From: Choristoneura fumiferana
Taxonomy: Eukaryota; Arthropoda; Insecta; Lepidoptera; Tortricidae
Length of the DNA: 64,000 nucleotides
Assembly (NCBI RefSeq): GCF_025370935.1
Contig: NC_133496.1
Location: 8,368,646 to 8,432,645 of the forward strand
Direction of reading: 5' to 3'
The notes beneath the pieces were generated by a model, which was given only the letters and a program-made list of their open reading frames with translations, had not been told where the DNA came from and searched no databases. A program made the position numbers and the translations under genes. Positions 42,991-53,029 of this stretch are shown in pieces. Each line of letters opens with the position of its first letter. The first letter of the stretch is position 1.

Positions 42991-43190
42991 CATAACACTA
43001 ATATTATAAATGGAAAAGTACACAAGTCTGTTTGTTTGTTACCTTTTCGTTTAAACCGCTGAACGTTTAGATGAAATTTGGTATGTAGATAGTTTGAATC
43101 CCGAGAAGGATATAGGATAGTTTTTATCCCGGAAACAATCCCGCGGGATGGCGTTAATTCTACGCGGACGGACTCGCTAGTACCTACAAT
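42991..43190 (-). mobile_element. Lep1-like element
   Basis: cactaatattataaatggaa to 'aattctacgcggacggac' and 'tcgctagta'. Reverse of the 261-478 type. Confidence 0.8.
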
Positions 43191-43194
43191 ATAT

Positions 43195-44275
43195 AGGATG
43201 TTGCACAATCAGCCAAGATCAAGAGCTACACATAAGATAATATATTAAAAGCAATGAGCATTAGTTATAGTAGGTGGTTATTTAGGTTATAGTTGTAGTG
43301 TAGTTTGAAATCGTTAAATCGTTTAAACTAGTCTAAGAAATACACTAGTAAAACGAATTATTATTGGAGGAGCGAGGTCTCCTACTGCAGGTATTTACTT
43401 ACCAACTAGGAAGTCTCAACCGCTGTTGTAAAAACTGTTTTGTCATCCAAATAAACGTTTTATTATAATTATTACAATACGTATTCATCACACACGATGT
43501 CGCGGGTGATGACAGCTAGTAGAGTTATTTATTATGAACTCCATTCGCCTTTCAGCATATGGTTATCGAATTATCGACGTTCGTCAACTGCCAATGCATG
43601 CTAACGCGAGGCTGTAATACATTCGGCGCAGCTGGCTCTTAAATCTTAAAATTTAAGGTTGACGTCTTTTGGCATCGAGCCAGCGAAGCCCGTGCGGCGG
43701 TTAAATTGACGTAAGTCTATTTGGACAGGTTTTCTTCTTAGGGTCTATGGTGAGGCTGCTCTTGACGTAAAAAGGTTATTTCCTGCAAAAAAAGACTCCG
43801 ACTAATACTATAATAAATGCTAGAGTTTGTGAATATGCAGATGTGCATAATGCGTGCGTGGTCTTTTGAAATATTGCAAAATTCGAGGGCGCCCTGGTCA
43901 AACCCAATAACGCGATCTAATAATTCATAAAAATTTCAAAAAACTTCTACATATATGTAGTGTTGTTTATTCAACAGTCAATTATTTCGACTTTTATCGG
44001 GTTTGACCAGGGAACCCTCGGTTTAGTAACACTATTTTTCAGTTTAAGGATCCCCTTTGCAAAATATGAAGCTTTAATATGGTAACTTTTATTAGAGTCA
44101 AGTGTAGGGAGGGAGGGGGCTCTACTAGCTTCACCTTTGGCTTGAAACAATTAAATAAAAACCCTAACGGTAGAATATGTATTGTACTTAGATGTACCTA
44201 TATGAAATTAAAACGAAAACTGTCATAACTTAATAGGTTTTACAAGTTAATGAGAATAATAGATCAAGATTGAAC
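43195..44275. other. No recognisable gene
   Basis: A probable Lep1-like start near 43800-43830. Otherwise AT-rich and unassigned. Confidence 0.4.
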
Positions 44276-44278
44276 CCT

Positions 44279-44462
44279 TTCTAATATTATAAATGCAAAA
44301 GTGTATTTGTCTGTCTGTTACCTCTTCATGCTTAATAACCGCTGAATCAATTTACTTAAATTAAATTTGGTAGGAAGATAGTTCGGAAAGGACATACAAG
44401 GAAAATTGCATAGTTCCAACGGGATAGCGATAAATGCGTAAGTCGGGAGCAAAAACTAGTAT
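44279..44462 (-). mobile_element. Lep1-like element next to the BEL insertion
   Basis: ttctaatattataaatgcaa to 'gggagcaaaaactagta'. It ends 25 bp before the BEL LTR. Confidence 0.75.
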
Positions 44463-44487
44463 TAAATATTTATCGTATATTAATAGG

Positions 44488-44703
44488 TGTTGGGTCTTGG
44501 AATGAAGTAAATCCCAATGAAGCAGTTAATTCGTTTATTTTTTCTTAAAACGTCACAATTACACATAAAATAATTAATTTTCTATAGAGCTCGTTTTGTA
44601 AAAACTATGCGACGCCATGTCGTTCGAGAGAGAGAGAGAGAGACATACAGCACTGTGTGAGACAGAGCATTTAGGCGTTTTTAGTATGTTAAAAACGCAT
44701 ACA
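44488..44703 (-). repeat. BEL 3' LTR
   Basis: 216 bp, tgttgggtcttgg ... aaaaacgcataca on the plus strand. Contains a (GA)9 run and, on the element's strand, an AATAAA that could be the polyadenylation signal. Confidence 0.93.
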
Positions 44704-45265
44704 TACTCACCGCCACACAAAAGAGGACAACTTTACTTTAAAACCAACATCATTTAAAATAAGAAATATTTTAAGGCTTAAGTAAATTAAATTCTGCAAA
44801 ACATAGTTTATGGGTCAACCTCTTACAATGACTGCAATTGTCTGTTTAAAATAAAAGTAGCTACAACTACAAAATTGTGAAATGAAGAAATTAAAATGTC
44901 TCTTAGACTTTAAAGCTACCAACTAACTTTAAGACCCTTATACATATAACTTAAGTACACTGACTCTGCTTACCTTACCAAATTTTTATAGCAGTCTTTT
45001 AAGATAGAATCATTTTCTATATTAGAATCTTATTAAAGTTAAAACCAAAATTAACCCATTTAAAACATTTGAGCTTTCACAGCAATAAAATAACATAGCA
45101 AAATTAAATAGTCACTTTGACTTAATTAGCAATTAAATTTTATGTCACAGACTGTACTTTCACAGCTACAAAGAACAAAAATATCAAGCTTGAAGAGTCA
45201 CCTAGATTTTAATGATCAATTTAATTTAAATCACTCGAAGGACCATCATTTAATAAAAAATGAGT

Positions 45266-48200
45266 CTATTGCTTAAGTAACAACACAAGTTTATGTATTG
45301 GCCGATGATACTCTCCATTTGCTGTCCTTATAAGTGCTGATCTTACCAGATTATCAGATTTGTTTTTGTAGACTTCGATGACCCTACCTAATGGCCAGCA
45401 GGATGGTGGAGTATTTTCGTCCTTAATTAGTACAATAGTATTGACCTCTAAATTATCAGTCTTACTTAACCATTTACTTCTTGCCTGTAATTCTGACAAG
45501 TATTGTTTATAAAATTGCTTCCAAAACATTTGTTTAAAACGAGTTATTCTCTTATATAATGACAATCTATTCTCAGAAATATTACCTACATTAGGTTCAG
45601 GTAAATCCACAATAGGCGCCCCTATGATAAAGTGAGCTGGGGTCAGACAGGTCAGATCGTTTGGTTCGTCATACAAGGGGCACAAAGGACGACTATTGAG
45701 AATTCCCTCAATCTGTATGAGTATAGTATTTAATAGTTCGTAGGTCAATTTGCTATTACATAACTGCCTTTTAAGCAATAATTTCAGGGATTTAATACCT
45801 GACTCATAAATCCCACCCATGTGGCTTGCTAAAGGCACAGTAAACTGCCACTGAATCTGATTACTGGAACAAAAGTTTACGATCTCGCTGTAGGAGGTCT
45901 CATTCTGAAAGGATTTGTACAATTCGTTAAGCTCATTGTGAGCACCCTTAAAGGTAGTTGCATTATCTGAGTAAATATGACTGCATATGCCTCGCCTGCC
46001 TATAAATCGCTTTAATGCATTTATAAATGACTGAGTGGTAAGATCACCCACAAGTTCTATGTGAATGGCACGAGTTGCCAGACATATGAATAAGCATATA
46101 TAGCCTTTTGTATATTTACAATTGCGCTGCATATGATTCCTAATATTTATAGCACCACTGAAATCTATACCGACCTGAGCAAAGGCACGCACTAGAGACA
46201 CCCTTGGATCTGGCAAGGCAGCCATCTGCTGCTTACAAGTGACTGCTCTAAACCTAATGCATCGTACACACCGGTGAATTACTTTTCTTACCTCATTCCT
46301 ACCTCTGATAGGCCAGTACCTGAATCTGACAGCTGAAAGTGTTGTCTGTATACCCTCATGAAACAACCTCTTATGATACTGTTCAATGATAAGCTTGGTG
46401 ACATGTGATTTGCTAGGTAGTATGATAGGGTGAGCGTGATCAAAGCTTACATTCGCATGTTTAATCCTACCACCCACACGAAGAATTAATTTATCAGACA
46501 AAAAGGGGTTTAGTTTCCGCATAGGACTGCCTTTAAATGTATACAATTCAGTGCAATCATCATTTGGGTTTAAGGAATTTAGCTCTTTTATTTCTCTAGG
46601 AAAGTACTGCTGTTGAACAGTTCGTATGATGAAGTCATGCGCGTTATTCAGCTCTGTCACCGAGAGGGGTTTAAAATTTTTTGTTTTTGACTTTAAATTG
46701 TCCCTAAATCTAAAAACGTATGCCATAATGCGGTTTAACCGTGTAAAACATGAGACTGTGTTAAAATATTCATATAAGCTCATACTAACTGTTATGGAGT
46801 GTATGGTTTTTGTTGGTTGTATTATTTCAAGTCTATTGTTAAGCTCCTCTAAGTCGTTAGGCTCGGATATGGGCCACTCATTAAGATCCTTACAAACCCA
46901 CTTTGGACCTTGCCACCACAGGACTGAGTGTACCAATTCCTCGGGGCTGATCCCTCGTGTAAGCAAATCAGCTGGGTTTTCCTTTGTATTGATATAATAC
47001 CAGTTTTCAACACTAGTACTTTCCAAAATCTCCATTAACCTATTAGAAACATACACATTATATTTTTTATAGGGAGCTTTCAACCAATAAAGTACTATGG
47101 TTGAATCACTAAATAGATAAGTTTTTTCTATTTTAAATTTGGCAAAAATGTCATGCAATTTGCATATTATTCGTGCTAGTAGTAACGCTGAACACAATTC
47201 TAATCTTGGGATAGACACAGGCTTAATAGGTGCTACCTTTGTTTTAGCCATAACCAACGTGCAGCTGGGCATCCTGTTAGGGTAAGTAGCCCGTAGGTAT
47301 ATGCAGGCCCCATATGCTAGTGAAGATGAGTCACAGTACCCTAGTAGATATAGTTGGATAGGTATGTCCGAAAAATAGTACCTGGGTAGCTCCATTCCTT
47401 TCAAACATTGTAGGTTACTTATGAAATGTACCCATTGGGTCTCTAATTCTATAGGAAGGATGCAATCCCAGTCTAGGTTCTGCTTCCATATGTTCTGCAT
47501 CAACAGCTTAGCGCTAATAGTGGTTGGTGACAACAGACCTAGAGGATCGAATATCTGTGCTATTTTAGACAATACTGTCCTTTTAGTGTTTTTCTTTGCA
47601 GCAGAGTCGGGCATGGCGATTGTGAAACAGTCCTTGGTAGGAACCCATTTTAATCCTAGCGTTTTAACAATACATTCAGGTGAGAAATCGTATGATGCTA
47701 TGTTTATGTCAGTGTGTGTGGTAACATGTAGAAGTATATCATTGCTATTTGAAGACCATTTGTGTAGTGAGAAACAACCCTTATGTAGTAGGTCAATAAG
47801 CTCATCACACAATCGTTTGACAGATTGGATATTATCCCCGCCACTCATCAAATCATCCATGAAGCACTGTTCCTCAATACACTGGGAGGCATGTGGATGT
47901 GTGTGTTTGTACCTGTCAGCTAAGTCTCTGAGGGTGCGACATGCCAAGTATGGTGCGCATTTGGTACCATAAGTAACGGTGTTCAATTGAATGCATACTA
48001 GGGGGCTTGTTTTATTTTCCCTCCATAGTAATCTTAACAGAGGGCGTTGTTCAGGAGTGACCAGAATGTTTCTAAACATTTTTACTATGTCTGTTGTAAA
48101 TACAAATTTGTGCATCCTAAAGCGAAGAATAATATCTAACACATTATTATATATGTTAGGGCCTTCGTATAAGGCGTCATTCAAAGAGACTCCAGTTGAG

Positions 48201-50824
48201 CTCTGCGCACTAGCATTGAACACTGCTCTTAGTTTGGTTGAAATGCTGTCTGGCTTTATGATTGCATGGTGAGGCAAAAAAAATATGGGATAAGAATTAC
48301 TCCACTTAAAATCACCCTCTATAATCTCTGCATGGCCCAGGTCAATGAACTCTTGTATGAACTGTTTGTATTGATTGGCTAAATTTGGATCTTTATCAAA
48401 TTTTGACTCTAACTGGAGGAGGCACCTATAGGCAGTATTGAAAGAGTTGCCAATCTTGTCAATTGATTCCTTATTCATTGGTAGTTGGACAATGTACCTA
48501 CCATTCTCATCTTGGGTAGTAGTATCTATGAACAGTTGTTCGCAGTATCTTTGTTCAGGAGTAAGCACTGGCTTGGTGGGCAGTTCTTCCTGTTCCCAAA
48601 ACCGAGATATTATTTGCTCACATTGGTTAGTGAGGTGCAGGCTAACCTGAGCTGTGCATGTAACTGCTTGACTGTCAACTACCAGTGAGCCAGAAACAAT
48701 CCAACCAAATACTGAATTTATCATGTGAGGCAAATTCTGACCTAGACTGATGTGGCCCTGACATATAATTGTATAGAATAATTGAGCACCTATAAGCAAA
48801 TCAATATCACCAGGCATATTGAAATTAGGGTCTGCTAATGAACGAGCTTGTAGTTTAGGTATGTTCCAGCTTTCAGGGTCAACAAAGGAGTGAGGTAAGG
48901 GTACAGTTATACGGTCCATGACAAAACAGGTAAGACTAGCCTTAAAATCACCAATGCGTGATGCTATATTTGTCGTGATACAAACATTAGACTGTTGTTT
49001 TGTGGTACCTATTCCTTGAATAGCACATGCATTAGGCTCTAAGCTACACTTAAGTTTGAGTGCTAACCGGTTAGTTACTAGGTTTATCTCACTGCCTGAA
49101 TCCAAGAGAGCTCGCGCCGCGTGCCACTGCCCTGTCGCATCTTGAATCCGGATGAGTGCTGTGGAGAGTAAGACATGTTTGTTATTGTTATATATTGAAT
49201 GGGCTGTATGTACAGCGGGGTCAGTGTGAGTGAAACCGACTCTATGTGCATAAATAGTGTTGTTTGACTGACTGAAGGAAGAAGTAGGCTCTAAAGGCGC
49301 TGTTTGTGCAGGCAAGGTATGCGCAGACACCATGTTCAAAGGCTGTGTAGGTGTAGGCAATGCTTGCGCAGACACCATGTGCAAAGGCTGTGTAGGTGTA
49401 GGCAATGCTTGCGCAGACACCATGTGCGAAGGCTGTGTAGGTGTAGGCAATGCTTGCGCAGACACCATGTGCGAAGGCTGTGTAGGTGTAGGCAATGCTT
49501 GCGCAGACACCATGTGTGAAGGCTGTGTGGGTGTAGGCAATGAGTGCGCAGACACCATGTTATTATGTAAAGGCGATGGCAGGGCAGACAGAGGTAGCAG
49601 TGTGCTCATATCGTTAGCCAAGTAAGAAGAGTGAAATGCATTAGCTTGTATAGGTGGGCTTTCCATGTGCAGCATAGTATGATGCCGGCCATGACATGAC
49701 ATACATCTATGTTTGGAGCATTTATGATCATGCCGATAAGGTTTTAAACAATTGTAGCATAAAGTATTGCTCCGGACAAAGTCGTTCCGCTGAGGTGGAG
49801 ACAAGTGTTCAAATTCTGGGCACTTATTTAGTACATGCTGGGCATTACACATGATGCATGGGACCCCCACTTCCACAGTTACATTGTGAGATACCTTTGT
49901 TTTGGTGAACATCTGTCCCCTGGTCTCAGGTGGTCTGTCATTAATCAGCTCAAATGCCGTCATCCTTAAATTTAGAAACTCAATTAATTCTGCAAGTGTA
50001 GGCAAGTTTGTTTCTTTTCTACTGATCTCCCACGATGCTCTTAATGAACTATCCATCTTTTGGGTGATTAAAAATACTAAAAGAACATCCCAGTTGCTAG
50101 TGTTCAGTTCAAGTGCATCGAGAGAGTCTAAACTTTGTTGCAATGTTATTAAAAAATCTTTAATATTGTGCCTTGTTATTATTGAACAATTTACAATGGC
50201 CTTTAGGTGGTGGTTCACTATTATTATTTTATTTTCGTACCTGTTAGATAATATATTAACCGCCTTTTGGTAGTTGTCCTCGGTTATGAGAAGGGAACCG
50301 ACCAGTCCAGCTGCTTCGTCGCGTAGAGCTGACTTCAGGTACTGGAGTTTCTGGATGTTAGGCAGCGCGCTGTCTCCTATCGACGACATGAAGATGTTCT
50401 TGAAACTCGGCCAATCCTTTATCTTCCCGTCAAAGGTAGGCAGGTCCAACTGCGGGAGCTTAACGTTGACGCGTGTCGGTTGGTCTTTGTTTTTATCAAC
50501 CGAATGACATTGCGAATCTATGATTCTTTGAAGAGCTGCGCTTGCAGTGTAGACCTTTTCTTCCACGGAGCATCTTTCCTGTTCATGCTTTGTGACTGTC
50601 ATAGTTTTGGCTTCAGTCCCGTCTTCAACATTCTCGTCCTCGTCCATTTCTATCAATGTTTGCAGCTCGTCGTACCTTTCAAACAGCTTCTGAAGCGCCG
50701 CCAGTCTGACCTTGGCGGCTGGTATATCTTTTGCATCTTCGGATTGTGAAAAATTCCAAATTCTTGTAATGCGTCCTTTCACGCTGTTGCGTTGTAAAAT
50801 GCGTTTTCCTGTGTCGACCGACAT
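45266..50824 (-). CDS. BEL/Pao Gag-Pol polyprotein (1852 aa)
   Basis: This single frame makes all retrotransposon proteins. In order: a Gag-like region (~115-300, with LPTFDGKIKDWPSFK at ~128-142); Cys/His knuckles ~323-386 (CIMCNAQH, CYNCLKPY, CMSCHGRHH); a 15-residue Pro-rich repeat array (~422-500); aspartic protease with LLDSGSEINLV (catalytic D575); reverse transcriptase with FTTDIVKMF (D912) and FMDD (D990, D991) in place of YxDD; RNase H with D1165, E1209, D1240 and NPADLLTRG (1283-1291); integrase zinc finger H1484, H1489, C1519, C1522; integrase core D1554, D1620, E1674; and a C-terminal IVLIKDENTPPSCWPLGRV stretch typical of the family. The Met start lies about 88 nt inside the 5' LTR edge. 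There are no stops or frameshifts. Gag and Pol are fused in one frame, as in other BEL/Pao elements. Confidence 0.95.
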   Translation of the reverse strand: MSVDTGKRILQRNSVKGRITRIWNFSQSEDAKDIPAAKVRLAALQKLFERYDELQTLIEMDEDENVEDGTEAKTMTVTKHEQERCSVEEKVYTASAALQRIIDSQCHSVDKNKDQPTRVNVKLPQLDLPTFDGKIKDWPSFKNIFMSSIGDSALPNIQKLQYLKSALRDEAAGLVGSLLITEDNYQKAVNILSNRYENKIIIVNHHLKAIVNCSIITRHNIKDFLITLQQSLDSLDALELNTSNWDVLLVFLITQKMDSSLRASWEISRKETNLPTLAELIEFLNLRMTAFELINDRPPETRGQMFTKTKVSHNVTVEVGVPCIMCNAQHVLNKCPEFEHLSPPQRNDFVRSNTLCYNCLKPYRHDHKCSKHRCMSCHGRHHTMLHMESPPIQANAFHSSYLANDMSTLLPLSALPSPLHNNMVSAHSLPTPTQPSHMVSAQALPTPTQPSHMVSAQALPTPTQPSHMVSAQALPTPTQPLHMVSAQALPTPTQPLNMVSAHTLPAQTAPLEPTSSFSQSNNTIYAHRVGFTHTDPAVHTAHSIYNNNKHVLLSTALIRIQDATGQWHAARALLDSGSEINLVTNRLALKLKCSLEPNACAIQGIGTTKQQSNVCITTNIASRIGDFKASLTCFVMDRITVPLPHSFVDPESWNIPKLQARSLADPNFNMPGDIDLLIGAQLFYTIICQGHISLGQNLPHMINSVFGWIVSGSLVVDSQAVTCTAQVSLHLTNQCEQIISRFWEQEELPTKPVLTPEQRYCEQLFIDTTTQDENGRYIVQLPMNKESIDKIGNSFNTAYRCLLQLESKFDKDPNLANQYKQFIQEFIDLGHAEIIEGDFKWSNSYPIFFLPHHAIIKPDSISTKLRAVFNASAQSSTGVSLNDALYEGPNIYNNVLDIILRFRMHKFVFTTDIVKMFRNILVTPEQRPLLRLLWRENKTSPLVCIQLNTVTYGTKCAPYLACRTLRDLADRYKHTHPHASQCIEEQCFMDDLMSGGDNIQSVKRLCDELIDLLHKGCFSLHKWSSNSNDILLHVTTHTDINIASYDFSPECIVKTLGLKWVPTKDCFTIAMPDSAAKKNTKRTVLSKIAQIFDPLGLLSPTTISAKLLMQNIWKQNLDWDCILPIELETQWVHFISNLQCLKGMELPRYYFSDIPIQLYLLGYCDSSSLAYGACIYLRATYPNRMPSCTLVMAKTKVAPIKPVSIPRLELCSALLLARIICKLHDIFAKFKIEKTYLFSDSTIVLYWLKAPYKKYNVYVSNRLMEILESTSVENWYYINTKENPADLLTRGISPEELVHSVLWWQGPKWVCKDLNEWPISEPNDLEELNNRLEIIQPTKTIHSITVSMSLYEYFNTVSCFTRLNRIMAYVFRFRDNLKSKTKNFKPLSVTELNNAHDFIIRTVQQQYFPREIKELNSLNPNDDCTELYTFKGSPMRKLNPFLSDKLILRVGGRIKHANVSFDHAHPIILPSKSHVTKLIIEQYHKRLFHEGIQTTLSAVRFRYWPIRGRNEVRKVIHRCVRCIRFRAVTCKQQMAALPDPRVSLVRAFAQVGIDFSGAINIRNHMQRNCKYTKGYICLFICLATRAIHIELVGDLTTQSFINALKRFIGRRGICSHIYSDNATTFKGAHNELNELYKSFQNETSYSEIVNFCSSNQIQWQFTVPLASHMGGIYESGIKSLKLLLKRQLCNSKLTYELLNTILIQIEGILNSRPLCPLYDEPNDLTCLTPAHFIIGAPIVDLPEPNVGNISENRLSLYKRITRFKQMFWKQFYKQYLSELQARSKWLSKTDNLEVNTIVLIKDENTPPSCWPLGRVIEVYKNKSDNLVRSALIRTANGEYHRPIHKLVLLLKQ
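49311..49560 (-). repeat. 45-bp tandem repeat inside the BEL frame
   Basis: Five full 45-bp units (49311, 49356, 49401, 49446, 49491) and a partial sixth encode HMVSAQALPTPTQPS-type repeats. The array lies between the zinc knuckles and the protease, so it probably forms a flexible Pro-rich linker. It causes antisense open frames that are not genes. Confidence 0.95.
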
Positions 50825-50892
50825 TGGTAAATCTTAGCAACGGCGGTTGCGAGTGATGGCGTGTTTTTCCAATCGTGCGCTGGTTCAATAAT

Positions 50893-50910
50893 CCTGCTCG
50901 AATTCGACCA
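50893..50910 (-). promoter_or_regulatory. BEL primer-binding-site candidate
   Basis: Two bases inside the 5' LTR the minus strand reads TGGTCGAATTCGAGCAGG. The complement (plus strand, ending ...cgacca) would be the 3' end of the primer tRNA. Together with the upstream ggttcaata it resembles the T-arm and 3' end of tRNA-Tyr, with small insertions. The tRNA assignment is tentative. Confidence 0.6.
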
Positions 50911-50912
50911 AA

Positions 50913-51128
50913 TGTTGGGTCTTGGAATGAAGTAAATCCCAATGAAGCAGTTAATTCGTTTATTTTTTCTTAAAACGTCACAATTACACATAAAATAATT
51001 AATTTTCTATAGAGCTGTTTTTGTAAAAACTATGCGACGCCATGTCGTTCGAGAGAGAGAGAGAGAGACATACAGCACTGTGTGAGACAGAGCATTTAGG
51101 CGTTTTTAGTATGTTAAAAACGCATACA
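50913..51128 (-). repeat. BEL 5' LTR
   Basis: Identical in length to the other LTR and more than 99% identical. It should hold the promoter. I see no certain TATA box. Confidence 0.93.
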
Positions 51129-51148
51129 ATAGGAAACTGTAAACTGCG

Positions 51149-51178
51149 GGTAATCCGACGCGCTCTTGGCCGGTTTTT
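51149..51178 (-). repeat. GGTTCCG-family start fragment
   Basis: aatccgacgcgctcttggcc plus ggttttt is the reversed family opening, lying 16 bp beyond the BEL target duplication. Confidence 0.6.
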
Positions 51179-51179
51179 A

Positions 51180-51598
51180 TCTCTACTTTGATCAAAAACA
51201 CGTCCAATTCATAAGCCAATACAAACATGCAGTAGGCAATCCAATTACAGAGTTATTTCTTTCTGCATACGATCGTTTGATTTGAAATGCGTTTTTGTTT
51301 TTATTCGAACTAGATTTCAGTTTTTACCGTTGTACCGTCTACCAATTCATAAAGCACAGTTTTGATCTGCGAGATAAGTGGACTCGATGCTTTGCAATGC
51401 TGCTTTGGATGAAACATTTTCAATACGCTCGCTTCACAACCACGTAGTGTAATCTACAATTTTCCGCTTGCCATACGGGCTGGATTCAACGAATATTCTA
51501 CGCGTAACGAGTTTTTTTATTACAATCGCGCGGAGTTCAAATTGTATGGATTGTACGAAATATACGGAATGCTACTGTATCAGTACTATGTCTCGAAT
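51180..51598. other. No recognisable feature
   Basis: No supported gene. Confidence 0.4.
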
Positions 51599-51599
51599 G

Positions 51600-51796
51600 G
51601 ACACCACGGACGGGAAAACGTAGTGAAGGGTGTAGGGCGTCCTGAGGCACGGTGGACGGACGACCTTAAGAGGGTCGCTGGCGGCGGATGGATGCCAGGG
51701 GCCGAAGACAGAGTGTTGTGGCGCGCCAAAATTAATAAAAAAGGCCTATGTCCAGCAGTGGACTGCTGTAGGCTGATGATGATGACGATGATGACA
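51600..51796 (+). mobile_element. RTE-type LINE 3' fragment
   Basis: Translates to GVGRPEARWTDDLKRVAGGGW and then, after a decayed part, 'ggcctatgtccagcagtgga' and a GAT-repeat tail. Confidence 0.8.
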
Positions 51797-51799
51797 ATA

Positions 51800-52238
51800 T
51801 TAGTGGGATAAGTTTGGATGCATATTCATGCATTGTTTAGCAAAAATTTCATTTCGCTACCTTAAATTACAAAATGAATAACAGTTATCTAAAACATTAG
51901 GTAGATAAAAGTTTGAAAAACGATACGTGTGTCCTAAAAACATTTATGACAGTACCTATTCACGAAATTAAAAGGAAAACTATCACAGCTATGTAAGTAG
52001 TTTGTGTCCTGTACTATGTCTTGTAGTGCGACAATATTACTTTTTTTTTTCTATTTACGCTGTATACTGTATAAGAATAACATTAACTTTGACTAAAGAC
52101 GTAACGTTAATACCTAAATAAGGGTACTAAACAAGAACCTGAAGTGTATAGGCAGCTACTACACACCATTTAGTTGAGTAAATTCCGATCAGGGATCAAT
52201 AGGTAAGCTGGAAATTGTTCCGACATGTAACAACCGAA
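51800..52238. other. No recognisable feature
   Basis: AT-rich, unassigned. Confidence 0.4.
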
Positions 52239-52240
52239 CA

Positions 52241-52385
52241 GTACCACTACCATGAGTTTACAGTGACCGTACTCGATAGCGACGGCGTAAATTATTTGTA
52301 GAGGCGCTGTACAATTCTCCATACAAATATTTTACGCCGTCCGTCGCTATCGAGTACGGTCACTGTAAACTCATGGTAGTGGTAC
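52241..52385. mobile_element. Near-perfect palindromic element (145 bp)
   Basis: 52241-52300 (gtaccactaccatgagttta...) is complementary to 52322-52385 except for a few bases. The loop is 21 bp. This is a foldback MITE-like element with no coding content. Confidence 0.85.
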
Positions 52386-52567
52386 AGGATCATGGTCTTA
52401 ATAGGAATAAGCAGAATGTATGGAAAGCCCTGAGGTAATGTTTAATTTCAGTTAGGTTTGTTTCATGGCTGGTTACATACGACAATTATACCAGCCGAAG
52501 TGCTTCTACTTTTGGACATACTACTTATATAGGCCTTGTCCATGGCGTTGATTGCCTTGCCCATGTT

Positions 52568-52826
52568 GACGACCAGATGGCTAAGTGGTTAGAGAACCTG
52601 ACTACGAAGCTTGAGGTCCCGGGTTCGATTACCGGCCGAGGCAGATATTTGTATGAATAATACGAATGCTTGTTCTCTCTCGGTTCTTCGATGTTTATAT
52701 GTATCTAAGTATGTATATATCTATATAAATATGTTTATCCGTAGCCTAGTATCCACAGAACAAGCTTTGCTTAGTTTGGGACTAGGTCAATTGGTGTCAA
52801 GTGTGCCATAATATTTATTATTTAAA
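52568..52826 (+). mobile_element. tRNA-derived SINE (family 3), near full length
   Basis: Head tgacgaccagatggctaagt with perfect A box TGGCTAAGTGG and near-perfect B box GGTTCGATTAC. The tail runs through tccgtagcctagtatccaca, 'gtttgggactaggtcaattg' and 'catAATATTTATTATTTA'. Confidence 0.85.
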
Positions 52827-52997
52827 TACCTTCAATTGCTTTGGGCTCCACAGAAAACCAGCGTTACTGCACATAATGTGCGGCAACACATGCTGAGTGG
52901 AGACCCTTTTTGGTATCCTGCCGTGTCACCAAGTAACTTAGTTTTAGTGCTAGTTTCAGTGTTAGTCTTAGTTTTAGGTGGTACTTATGGAGCCAAA

Positions 52998-53028
52998 ATA
53001 AACCTTTCTTTCTTTCTTTCTTTCTTTG
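52998..53028. repeat. (CTTT)n microsatellite
   Basis: About seven TTTC units. Confidence 0.9.
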
Positions 53029-53029
53029 G

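Larger units (their letters stand above)
44488..51128 (-). mobile_element. Complete BEL/Pao LTR retrotransposon
   Basis: The element is 6641 bp on the minus strand. LTRs of 216 bp at 44488-44703 and 50913-51128 begin TG and end CA. The 5-bp direct repeat atagg flanks both sides (44483-44487 and 51129-51133), a size typical of BEL/Pao. The LTRs differ only within 'gagctcgttttg' versus 'gagctgtttttg' (two substitutions), which implies a recent insertion. One uninterrupted polyprotein frame fills the inside. About 560 bp between the stop codon and the 3' LTR are non-coding; no envelope-like frame is present. It could be autonomous, since all catalytic motifs are present. Confidence 0.95.

Noticed and set aside
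44704..45265. Envelope-like frame downstream of the BEL polyprotein
   Set aside because: No open frame of useful length on the minus strand between the stop codon and the 3' LTR.
46626..50749. Several plus-strand frames of 70-183 codons
   Set aside because: They are antisense to the BEL polyprotein; the Cys/Arg-rich ones read the 45-bp tandem repeat.
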